Source: Rhynchonema sp. JSB1_4 (lineage: Eukaryota; Nematoda; Chromadorea; Monhysterida; Xyalidae). Taken from it: a DNA stretch of 64,000 nucleotides. The notes under the pieces are model-generated. The model was given only the letters and a program-made list of their open reading frames with translations. It was not told where the DNA came from and ran no database searches. Within the stretch, counting starts at the first letter, position 1. Each line of letters begins with the position of its first letter. Location of the stretch: NCBI GenBank assembly GCA_030248065.1, contig JASAMV010006906.1:41798-105797 (forward strand), read 5' to 3'. Below are positions 53,540-64,000 of this stretch, in pieces. A program made the position numbers and the translations under genes.

Positions 53540-56500
53540 GAAAAAGGTCCGAGCTCATGGTTGGGTAGATCATGAGTTGTGCAGCGTGCGTTTTTGCGGC
53601 CCGTTCCTGCTATTTTTTCAAAGACGGGCGGTGCATCAGACAACCGACAGTGCGACCGCACCAATGGTCCCTTGACCACAAAACGCGTGAAGCACGAGAT
53701 TTCTGTGCCAAATAGTCTACGCTGGCTTCATATGCGAGCGAAACGCTGAATAAAACACACGTAAGAGACCACACGTACCTTCAGCAATTTGAAAAAATAT
53801 GACGATGGGTTTGAGAAGTTTTGGGTAATATTTCATATTAGTCAAAAGTATAGATTTGTCCAATAAAATCGCACTGATTACATTATTGATGTCATGCTGA
53901 AAGAAAAATTTTGGCTGAGGTTAAAATTGCGTATAATACACATTTGTTTATTTATTCGCGTGCTAAAATGTCAAGTTTGCTCTCAACCGTTGTGAGCGTG
54001 CGCAAAGCAAAAACTTTGATGGTCACGGCAAAAGTAGGTAAACCTTAGAATATTACATACTGATATTTGACATATTTGGCCGAGTGCTGAGTGCCCTGGG
54101 CGTATCTGTTCAGCAATATTTGGAGATCATTAGAAAATAACTTTCTTGCTTTTTCGCCCTCGCACCACACGTTCTCGAAACCGAAAGTGAGATACTGCGC
54201 GAGACAAAAAAGTGTCAATGACTTGACTATTGCCCGCGGCTTGAGTATGTATTGAATTTTTTCAATGGGGATCAATGGGATATTAGTGACTGCTATCAAA
54301 CCTGCGGATCGGTTCGGTGTTGCAACGTGACGAATCGAAGGATACTTTGGGAATAAATTGATGACACCGTGGGCACACTTTCTGATCTCAGCCTTATACT
54401 GAGTAGAAAAACGAGCAATAAATCGGGATAACAGTGGAGAACTATTTCGTTCCAGACAATTGTCATATGGCGCTGATTGAGAGCTGACCAATTATAACAG
54501 CAAAAAAGATTTCTTTGTGGTTTTTTGCAACAATACATACTGCTCATCAAAACTAAAACAAGGAGTCAAAGTCGCGCGGCCAATACGCGCTCGAACAAAT
54601 ATCGTAATCGTAAATAAACACAACACCGCCTGATTTATGCAAACAGAAAAACGTAAGAATTGGAAGCAAATGTTTTTGTTGATGAAAGCGGTTTCCCTCC
54701 AGCAACAATAAGTACGTCAATCTGTAAAAGGTGAAAGATTGATCGCAACAATAACCCAAGTACAGATGAGATCCGCCGAGAGGGCAGGTTGGTATGAGCG
54801 AGCAGCCAAAAAACATCACAAGTTGCCGAAAAAACGCAGTATTTACACGACAAGAATAGCGTGATTTCGAAACACAGCGCCTGACGCCCACCGACATTTT
54901 GATGGTGACGACACAATAGTATACGTACATCACCGCGTATTACAGGACCGGATAAATACAATACTCTGTGATCTTAATGCGCACTAATAGATTATGGTTC
55001 GCGTACTGATCTATTTTTCAGCACATTGAACCAGAACCTCGACCTTGGAGAGCTTGTATCTTGCGACGCCAAGAGCGCCCGGGCCTGTAACGTGTCAAAA
55101 GCAAACGAACTGCGGAAAACCAGATTGTCAGTGCAGATAGATATTGTAGATGAAAGATGACTTTTGAAAAAAAGAGTACACATAGACAGAGAGAAACAAA
55201 ATGTGCAACATATACACATGCAGACAGACAGACAACACGCGAAATGGGGTACACGCAAGGATGCGTTACAGCTTACAGCAAGAATCAGTGTACAATTGTA
55301 AACACACCCGTTCAACATTTGGATGACAGGTGGTTTACATGCCAAATCGATGCGCTATGCTGTTCTGGGATCAGTTTAGATTTCAAGTGAAAAAGTTTGA
55401 ACTCAACAGTGTCAAACTGAAACAAGGCTCACTATAGGTATGGAGGCGAGATTTTTTTTTGTGAAATATCAAAACAAAAAAAGCCCTATGAGCATTTTTT
55501 GGCATAGCACTTGATTGAAAAGCTGCAACAGGAAAGCAAGACCCCGTGCTTGAACCATGGGTTTCACTCAAGAAGGAACGCTTCAGTGGCCACAGGGTAT
55601 TGAAGAAAAGTTAACTGGTTGGTGTAAATCAACCACGTTGGAAATGGAAACCGATGAAAAATCAACAATTATGCTTCAGTTCTTCAACAATTCTGCACAG
55701 TTCTGACACCACGCGGGGGATGGGATTTGGTTTTGTACTCTTAATGCCTCGCGTTATAAATAGGAACTCGTGTACAATCGTCCATTTGAAGGGATGGCAA
55801 CAATATCCTTTCCATTGTGAATAAAAAGAACAGGCGCGTTCAAAAACCTGTAAAACCACTTTTAGTGAAAAGTTACGCTGGATATTGCATTGTGGGCACA
55901 TGAGAGAAAAAAGTATTTGTTGTATCGCACACACACAACGATGCAACACGCCCAAAGCCAAAGCCAAACCATGTTTGTTTGCAGTGGCGTTTTTGTTCGG
56001 TTTTCCCCATCGCGCACCACCAGGCACTAACGTTGGAATGTTGCTTTGAATTGGGGGAAGTGGTAGAGCTTTCACCAGCCTATAAACAGGCTTAGCAACA
56101 CGCAACAAAGCACAAAACTGACGAAAAACGGATTTTTGCGGTTGACAGACAAATTAAGGCGAATAAAAACAAAAACAACTAATTTTCCGATTCGAAAGAT
56201 CACCGCAGTTCATCCATTTGGAGTGGCGCGAAAAATTTACGTTTGAAAAACTACTATGATGTCTACCACCATTGCGTTTATTCCGCCAAATTTCACATAA
56301 CCGACAGACGCTGGCAGTGGGAGTGACTCATTTTCCGAGCCGCGCATAACAACAAAGTCAAAAATGTGCAGTGCACACTTCACAACCGGGGCACTGTGCA
56401 ACCCTGTACAATACTGCTGGTGTGGTGACACAAGCCAAAGGGGTGACGAAGAAAAGTATTTTCCTTGCAATATAGATGGGAAATAAAAATCATCGCGAGA

Positions 56501-58426
56501 AAATTACTGTCCAAGAAAATGGGGCTCACTGACTGACTACCACAACACAAACCTTCTGCACAAAATTGCGTGTTGTGAATTTCATTGTGGAGGAATCATC
56601 TCTCACGGACAAAACAGCGGGGACAAAACAGCGGAAGCCAAAAACAGCTTTTGAAAAAATGCAGCTATACGTAAATAGATATTTGTTGGGGACAGAGCCT
56701 GATGGCCAAGTTATATGTAGGTGCCTTCAGCACCCGCTGTTTTATCCGTACCCCGAATCATCATGACCATGCGTGCCTTAACTGGGTGCGCATGGGCATG
56801 CGTCATCGGACCAGACCCAACCTATGATGTGATCAACTCACGCGAGAAGCATGACCCTGGGGCAATTTTCTGACGCGTCGTTCAATTTTTCAGTAATTTT
56901 TTTTGAAAATATCAAACACTGAGAAATTTGGCGGCTTGCCCGTCGAAACAAATAAATGCACAGGTTTTGAATTAGAGAAATAACTAATTTGAAGTATGGA
57001 ACAGTGCAGCATGAATTGCGAAATCAGACGAAAATGACATGTGTCACATCAAAGTGTAATCTCTCTCTCTGTAGGGAACGCCCTGCGTGACAGCTTGTTT
57101 CGTGGTGTAATGAATCATGAGATCCTGGTGGACATGTAAACTTTGGTCAATTTAGTATATGACGTTCACACTGACACGACCAACTGTTGTAAGTACACAT
57201 GTGCTGTGTACTGATATTTCTATTCTGCTTCCCCGTCGCCTTTTGTACACTTCCTTCAATGGATGGATGTGTGCCACTGTTGTAAATCTATGTTGATTGT
57301 ACAGTATGTAGATGTCATGCGCGAGTTTATACAATGATAATAAACATGTGATGTGACAGTGCATTAGTGCGTGTGGAATGGAAATATTCGAACTTTCGTG
57401 AGATGTCCTTTGCCTTGACTTCTGTCACTTTGCACCCCGCGTGTGGATGGTGCGAAAAGCACGGAATGAAGAGCTACCACAGAGAAGTGAACCTTGAAGT
57501 TTTACGATTAGTTGCGCTGCGTTTGTATGATCAATCGAACGTGAGTATTATTTTGCTGCTCTGACGTGCGTGTGTGTGATGGATGCGTGATACAACATTC
57601 ACACACATATGAACACGTTTGGCATTCATTTATTCAAATATAGCCCCAGAAGATATTATGCACGTGAAACATCATGGAATTATAGCACTGAATATACATA
57701 CTGTAGAGGCAGAGAGAGCTCTACAAAAAAGAATGAGTAAACGCTAGAATACATACAAGAAAAAAGCACATGCACGGTTTCAGTACCCGAAGATGGGCTG
57801 ACACTACAGTCGTCAACCCAAGTGGTTCACTCTCGTTGTTGAGCGCGAGAAATTACACATTTGAGTTGACGACAGCACTTTAGGCCGAAAAATGTGTTGG
57901 TTAGAATGAGATTCAATTGGTGATTCGGTAGCGCCTACAGCATTGCTGTGCCTAAAAGTTGTAATAAACTGTTACCAGCACGTTTAAAAGCTCGTGGTCT
58001 AAATTGGCCGAGTGAGATCAAAGACAATAACGTTTGGACCATCCATCATACCATAAAAGCACAAGGGACACGCGTATCCCAAGGGTCACCATTGCAGTCA
58101 TGATTAGGACAACACGCGCACGCACCACGACATTTCCATGATAGGGTATGCGGCATGGCCAGCCGCATCAACCAGCAGATTTTGTTTGATCTGAACCCAA
58201 CCTTGCTGATAGGTACACCAGGCTGCACGATCCATAATGGCTGCCATTTAGGCTACCCACAAGAGTCTGCCCTCTTTATAGTGACTGGCAGTCCGGCACC
58301 CATCTACTGTCAACACCGTATGTATACTAACTCTGGAGTGGGTCTTGTTGAAAGTGTCGCAAAATGCCGATTTCCGATCTCGTCACTATAAGGAGGGCAC
58401 AACGAATGCACGCATAAACATTAAGC
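53540..58426. other. Intergenic region between the two receptor genes
   Basis: A minus-strand open stretch at about 53540-53720 with two cysteine pairs, preceded by an AG, may be an upstream receptor exon. On the plus strand, 57367-57540 is protein-like and ends at a good donor (CGAAC|GTGAGT), possibly one exon of an unknown gene. Otherwise I see scattered short frames, a CTCTCTCT run near 57060, and no RNA gene. Confidence 0.35.
58269..58398. mobile_element. 130-bp MITE with 17-bp terminal inverted repeats
   Basis: Left end GCCCTCTTTATAGTGAC (58269-58285) and right end GTCACTATAAGGAGGGC (58382-58398) are inverse with one mismatch. No coding capacity. Similar one-sided ends (CCCTCCTTATAGTGAC near 46846 and ATCTTTATAGTGG near 61042) suggest a small family in this locus. 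Confidence 0.85.
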
Positions 58427-61400
58427 CTATGTGCTGAATGTGACCTCCTTGATCATCACATCGGATGTATTTGTACTCGAAGAAGAGGGATGCACATCTA
58501 CTTCGACCGCGTTGTTGGAACCGTTTGGTGAATCCAGCATATGTACCGACACATCAGATTCATCAATTGATGTCAGGGCTAGACCCATTGACGGTGGTCG
58601 TACGGGACTGACACATCTGCCCCCATCGGTCACTGTCAAATACACATGTCTCGGCGCCGATGTATTAACACCGTTCTGATTATTAGGTGATGTTTCATCG
58701 ACGGATTGTTGTTTCGACATTTTCAGAATCGATCGCTTGCCGGCCAGGGTGCTGTTTATTGACGGTGATCTGGCAGAGTGACTGTCGTGGCTGCTGCGAT
58801 TGCTGATTTTATACTCGTTGTGCAACATCGCCGACGAGTGACGACCCATTGTCATCGTTTGCGTGGACGGGTGTGGGTGGTCGGGGTGGCCGCCGAAACG
58901 ATACCGACAATGCAGAATGTCGATGAAGGAACGTCTGTAATTTTTTTATTTCCTTTCACTTTTGGTTGAGCTGCGGTCATTTTGGCAGACTTGGTGACTG
59001 GACTGACTCAAATCTCGTCTTTGGTCAAGTACATAAATTTTTGTTCTGACGACATTATGTAATAGAAAAAGCGATTTGCCACTAATTTTGACTACAAGTG
59101 TGAAAATCCTACATCAGCTGTCTTAAGATCCGAGTCTAAATGTACATCAGTCAAATTATTAGTGAAACATTCACACAAAACTGCTGTGTGATCAGATCTA
59201 CAGATCAAAGTAATCAAAGCCCAAGGTCAGCCCATCGCCCCCCCCAAGATCCCTTGCCTGAACTGAGCACTGAAGTACGCGTAGACAAAGAATCCAGTGG
59301 CACTGTTTAGCACAACCAACATATTGCTAATGTGCACCATTGTGGACATGAATTGGCTGCTGTTGAACTGGTTGGCATCGATTTTCTCCAGAATGTCCAA
59401 GGCAACCGGCAGGGATCGCGATACGATGAATTTGATGATCACAGCTGCGTGCATTGTGTTGCTGAAACATCAGTTGGTATATGTATGTATGCATTACAAC
59501 CATAAAATATTAGTACCATGCGTGGTATATACGGAACGGAGTTCGTGGCAGTCATGGGCGCCAATGACATTTTCACCTCACTCTGATGTACATTTGGGCC
59601 AGCTTGAAGGGTTTTTGGGGGAATTTAGGGTGTTGGGGTTTTGGGGCGTTTTTTGAGTCGGCGGATCTAAATGAGGTGATCGCGTGACCCCCTGAAGCGT
59701 TTAGGAGAAACCATATCAGTTTAAGTTACGTCTCCGATTTTGCTCAAAGTGTGCATTCGGTGGTTTGTTTAGGGGCTGAATCAAAATTTCGGGTTGCGAG
59801 TCTTCCCATCGCCCACATTGAGCTCGTGTGGGCATATTTAACCGCTGAAGGGCGATAACTGTGATTGTAAACATTGACAACTGATATCCCAAATCCGCCG
59901 TACCTGTCAGTATTCGACGGTTTTCGTGACATATCGACACCCCGTTTGCGTTTGCGTGTCATGGCGGTGAGCTTGCGTTTGACACTGACAGCAAAATTGC
60001 CAGCCTCTGGGCTCTGAATGTGTGAAACATTGAATCTTTCGGCCATATGGTGACTAAACTCATTTTTGTATGATTAAATTCTGAGCAAATACATCCTCAT
60101 CCAATAGGGCCAAATTCACACGACGCAGACGGGCTGGCAGGTCACTTGCTGAAGCGCTTGACCCCGATCCGATAACGCCCTAATCCGCCCCGCCCGCCTT
60201 GTGAATTCCATGTAGAAATTCAATCGGAATTACAACGAAAATAAACAAAGAAAACAAATAAAAAACATCAAAAATTCAAAGACTCACCGGGCTCAACATG
60301 CTGTTCATTGAGTCCCGATCCACCACCACTCTGGCTGTTGTGGTTGCGTGATGTCTGAGACCAGCCGCCATGGTCATGCGACGTTTTCGTGCTTTGTGCA
60401 GCCCGAGTGTGATTCGAATGGTTAATAGCACCAACACGCAGTATGGGACCACCTGCGGATTTGGGATAGATTGATGCGATTCGCTAAGGCGAGTGCCAAA
60501 CTCGGTTGGCCATGTGAATTGTGAGCCAATGGCGGTTGTATCTGATCTGTGGATCAGATTCCGCAGACAAGTGGCGCACCCGGTCATCGTCGGTGTGAAT
60601 GCACCAGATGATCACGTCCTGACCCCACCGGCTTTGTCACCCGTGCTTTCAGAATGTCAATTACCACACAAACAACTCATATCGAACTTCGCACAACGAA
60701 GAGCTTCTTACCGAGTAAGTGACCAATTGTCCAACGATTCTGTACCAGACCGAATACCACTCAGCGCGACCCACCGGTCCTACGGCGATATAGGGGTACT
60801 CAACCTGGCTCAACAAGGAGGTTTTGAATTTACGGCTGTCAGAATACTCCCAAATTGAAACATCAGCTAACCGTGGCCATGCAAGTATCCATCGATAGGT
60901 CCAAACAGTGCTCAACGCTCAATTTGAAGAATTCGGGCAAACAATAGACGAAAGCACCGACACTGATGGACAGCAGGCCAACGGGCACCAGTTGTACGTT
61001 AGTCATTTGTTTGTGTCTGGAATGAAAGGTACAGTCTACCATCTTTATAGTGGCGCACTAGTATGACCCACCATTTAAGGGTCATTGCACTAATGATGGC
61101 ACACCGCATAATAAAGCAACCAAACAGTGTGTGTCTTACTTGAGCGGATGTATGGTGGCGAAGTATCTGTCAATCGATAATGCCAACATCACCCACACAG
61201 TGCCGATTAGCGAGGTGTTCGAAATGTAGTAGGCGTACGGCAGCACGTACGTGTATTGACCTGCGGAATGATATCATTTTCAATCATTTCCATTTCATAA
61301 AAATGACATTTCATCATGACCCCATCCCGAACCGGTATAAGTAGTCAGATGGCCAAAGTAGAGCGTGGGCAGACTGTACATCATGAAGGCACCGGGAAGA

Positions 61401-62004
61401 ATCAGGATACAGTCCCAGATGCATATAGCGAGCAGATAGTGATTGATCATGGGTAAATGCTGGTGTCGTGCCAAAGGACGGAGGAACACCAACAGAGTGA
61501 ATACGTTCAGCACCACACCACAGCACACAAGCGTGGCGGTGACGTAGCCATTCAGCACTCGACCGAACTCCTCCTGAATTTGAAAGGAATTTTTCAAAAA
61601 AGTTGATGATTTGCCTGACTTGGTTGCCTGCAACATGCTGTAGGTGCTGGCAAATCTCATCCGAAGTGGTGGTGTCGGATTTTGGCTGGGACTTGTGCCA
61701 AGGCCTCAGCCAAACTCAGCGTCGTCAACTATTCCCTCATTTTTCAACATGTGACCACATTTCGTATTCTCACGTGTCGAGCTGGACGAGCATCAAGAAA
61801 TAAGTAGATATGATTATTTGGGCCAACCTGAAAGCTCCTCAGCCACTCCTCAAAAGTGAAGTCAGTGGTCTGTTTCGGTGCACTGGTCGCCCCCGGTGCC
61901 GAATAATTGCAATGCATCATGGCTGCGTAGTTCATGATACAGACAGCGGGACCGGTTGGTACCGCCAAAGTGCTGTTATTGAATAAAGGGCTATTTGAGG
62001 TCAT
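58427..62004 (-). CDS. FMRFamide-type neuropeptide receptor (rhodopsin-class GPCR), 9 exons, 601 aa
   Basis: Exons: 61828-62004, 61333-61573, 61140-61260, 60872-61016, 60712-60846, 60288-60452, 59904-60013, 59258-59461 and 58427-58934. The total is 1806 nt, 602 codons, with every phase matching. The extracellular N-terminus has several N-x-S/T sites. TM1 is V-C-C-G-V-V-L-N-V-F-T-L-L-V, TM2 follows in the same exon, TM3 ends S-I-D-R-Y-F-A-T-I-H-P-L, TM7 has N-S-A-T-G-F-F-V-Y in place of NPxxY, and helix 8 is F-R-R-S-F-I-D-I-L. The long Ser-rich tail has likely phosphorylation and arrestin sites. Pattern is that of invertebrate FMRFamide/myosuppressin-like receptors; the ligand is unknown. The intron 59257-58935 uses a GC donor (AG|GCAAGG). 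The intron 60871-60847 is only 25 nt. Confidence 0.85.
58935..59257 (-). other. GC-AG intron in the peptide receptor gene
   Basis: The exon encoding TM7 ends TTCAG followed by GCAAGG, the usual GC-donor context, and the next exon follows ACAG at 58935. Using it restores a typical helix 8 and a long tail. Without it the protein would end nine residues later. The two outcomes could be alternative isoforms. Confidence 0.65.
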
Positions 62005-62718
62005 TTTGGCAGCTATTTTGGCCACAATTTGACATAAAGGCGTCGTTTTGCTGGAAATAGTACAGGTTGTTTTGGTGGTGACGTAAAGATAGGAGAATTT
62101 CTTCAAACGTGCTGGTTGATCGGCAAAGCCCACGCAGGATGTAGCCCAGCTTGCAATCACATGACCCTTGTATATTACTAAAACGCTCGCATCATGCCCT
62201 TTGCGGATTAGGCGCTGCGTTTGAAAAATTCTTCCAAAAGTAGTCAGCGCATGTATGAAAGCGTGGGTCAAAAATGGCTTCACTTGGCAAGTGGGCTTTA
62301 CCAGCTCAAGGTTCATGAAACGTTAGCTTAGTACAGCTAGCTGTTCCAGAGACACCATTCAAATGAGTCAAGAAAAATCTGTACCGCACAATCATTACGA
62401 AATTATTATCAACTAACAAAATACGACAACCAAACTAAAAACCAAACAAAAACCAAATTGCCTGCGGGCGTTTGCATTCACCTGGCACTGGAAGTCAAAC
62501 TTAAATAAAATAAATAAAAGCTGTTGTGACCCACTCTGTACATACAGGCACCCGAATCTACCTAGCAGCCAAGCAATGGGACCGCGTGCGGGTTTGTTTG
62601 TGCTGAACGGATTTGTTAGAGCAAATTTATCCATGTATGTATACGCTCACTATGACATCATGCTGTTATGTCTGGATAATAAAGAAACCTAAAAACAGGA
62701 CTTGTATGTCGATATAAA

Positions 62719-62854
62719 GGCCACTTTATACTTTGTCTCGTTGCGATACACGCAACAATTTCTGACGCGCTGATTGGGTGTTGGTCGCGCATGAGCCAAT
62801 CAATGCGCGAGAAAATGTAGCATGTATCGCAACGAGACACAGTATAGAGAGGCC
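62719..62854. mobile_element. 136-bp MITE with ~30-bp inverted ends
   Basis: Left end GGCCACTTTATACTTTGTCT and on to CGATACACG, right end the inverse TGTATCGCAACGAGACACAG and on to GAGAGGCC. Arms match with a few changes. No coding capacity. Confidence 0.82.
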
Positions 62855-63547
62855 GTCCTCCGTCTGCGGAGAGCAGATGATATGAACTCGTACAAAACAT
62901 GTCTGTGGTCGCGGGCGCAGCTATAAAGGGAGCCAAACACATGTTTTGGCCCGGACACTGCGGAATGTGTCTGCACCTCCAGATTTGATTGGTCTAATTG
63001 TGGTTTGAGTAGAACTGCAGATCAATAAGAATAACAATGACAATTAGGACAGTGAACACACACACACACACACACAGAGTGTTGATGACACATGATCCAT
63101 GCATGATACCGGCTTCATTTGGCTGCTCGTTTCTGGACAGCCTGAAAGTGCGACAAATGAGCTTCACATGACACACATGCATTCCAGTTACTGGACTTCA
63201 ATGTCGAACCTGTTCACTTCAACTCAGGACAGGGGATCAAGTGATGTTTCTGCTCTGACCAGCTCATGAGATCAGCTTTCCATCTCGTGTTTTTCAGATC
63301 AGGGAAATCAGGAAAGGCTTTGTGAGAGGGCTTAGGTATACTGCAACCAGTGTTCGAACGGGATCCCGAACCCGGATCCCGGGATCCCGGTCCTTCTTCA
63401 AAAAGACCCATCCCGATCCCGATCCCGTCATTTTGAAAAAGTCAATCCCGATCCCGATCCCGCCCAAAAAAGTACCGGGATCGGGATTAAGTTTTGAGAA
63501 CAAAAAGTAAAAAAATATGCTATCATAAAATCGCCAAGCTGTTGTAA

Positions 63548-63896
63548 GGGCGCGGTCATGCAAACGCGGGCGCGGGTCAGAAAAATATGCTATGTCCAAT
63601 AACCGCCCCCCCCGTGTTTGCATGGCCGCACCTGCGGGTCGCAGTTTGCGGGTCACTTTAAACATTTATTTGGCTGGAACACACAAAAATTAACCCATCA
63701 ACGTCCAGCCAACGTCGCAGACGTGCCGTAGCACACCGCTGATTGATTCATTTTTGTGTGTGAGGGCTGAATAAATGTTTCGAGTGACCCGCAAACCGCG
63801 ACCGCAAGTGCGGCCATGCAAACGCGCGGCCGTCATTAGACAGAATTCTTGCTGACCCGCGGTCCACTACCATGTTTGCATGGCCGCGCGCGTCCC
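63548..63896. mobile_element. ~350-bp GC-rich element of nested inverted repeats
   Basis: The motif TTTGCATGGCCGC or its inverse occurs four times. The outer arms pair GGGCGCGGTCATGCAAACGC with its counterpart near 63875-63896, and the inner arms pair GCGGGTCACTTTAAACATTT with AAATGTTTCGAGTGACCCGC. The structure would fold into a long hairpin. MITE-like; family unknown. Confidence 0.7.
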
Positions 63897-64000
63897 TAAG
63901 AGGTGCTCGACGGTTGATTCCGAGCGTGATGAAACCGCAAAGTACCATCAATCGCGAACAAGTCGCGCTCGAACTGAACGGTAACACAAAGTTGCTTCAA

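Larger units (their letters stand above)
62005..64000. other. Upstream flank of the peptide receptor: MITEs and low-complexity repeats
   Basis: The receptor frame stays open upstream to 62316 but lacks signal features and is taken as 5' UTR. Beyond it are a MITE (62719-62854), a CA run (63058-63078), a GATCCC/CCCGAT-rich microsatellite (63360-63490) and a nested palindromic GC-rich element (63548-63896). No further gene is recognised. Confidence 0.5.

Noticed and set aside
1..64000. CRISPR arrays, bacterial operons, riboswitches
   Set aside because: The sequence is eukaryotic; no regularly spaced short repeats of CRISPR type are present.

Overview
Metazoan nuclear DNA: spliced genes with GT-AG introns, two neural-type G-protein-coupled receptors, dense transposon debris, and one nearly intact Polinton/Maverick (adintovirus-like) provirus. 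The latrophilin family member carrying C-type-lectin, EGF and SUEL-lectin domains, the FMRFamide-type receptor and the compact introns fit an ecdysozoan, possibly a nematode. I could not fix the species and nothing below depends on it.

Layout. 1-1248: gag part of a BEL/Pao retrotransposon, minus strand, running off the left edge. About 1.8-13.99 kb: an intronless Polinton with every hallmark gene open. Minus strand: two accessory ORFs and protein-primed PolB. Plus strand: a TBP-like protein, a membrane peptide, packaging ATPase, two conserved small virion genes, integrase, penton-like minor capsid, two short basic peptides (one too short for most ORF callers), major capsid and adenain protease. 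14.0-22.4 kb: an unusual host-like locus with two intron-rich genes that each contain parts of a Polinton-type PolB. One (minus, 7 exons, 502 aa) holds only the N-terminal domain. The other (plus, about 18 exons) holds the exonuclease/palm region but has lost the motif A aspartate and stops just before motif C. A small 2-exon gene lies between them. 22.4-23.3 kb: minisatellite. 24.0-32.2 kb: large palindrome made of four copies of one repeat. 34.35-34.71 kb: small secreted cysteine peptide gene.

35.1-53.5 kb (minus): latrophilin-like adhesion GPCR gene with C-type lectin, EGF, SUEL lectin, C-type lectin, HormR, GAIN/GPS, 7TM and C-tail exons. Its 8-kb intron inside the 7TM region holds a 1.5-kb Tc1-like fold-back element, a 1.7-kb long-TIR element and a nested plus-strand gene. 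58.4-62.0 kb (minus): a 9-exon rhodopsin-class peptide receptor whose splice phases all close to 601 codons; one intron is 25 nt and one uses GC-AG. Several MITEs lie in the last 6 kb.

Themes worth following: a Polinton that carries its own TBP-like factor and a candidate LxCxE 'oncoid'; the spliced PolB-derived gene pair beside it; and a recurrent TGATGTTTCA motif at intron ends in both receptor genes, in one case as near-perfect inverted repeats bounding a 45-nt intron.
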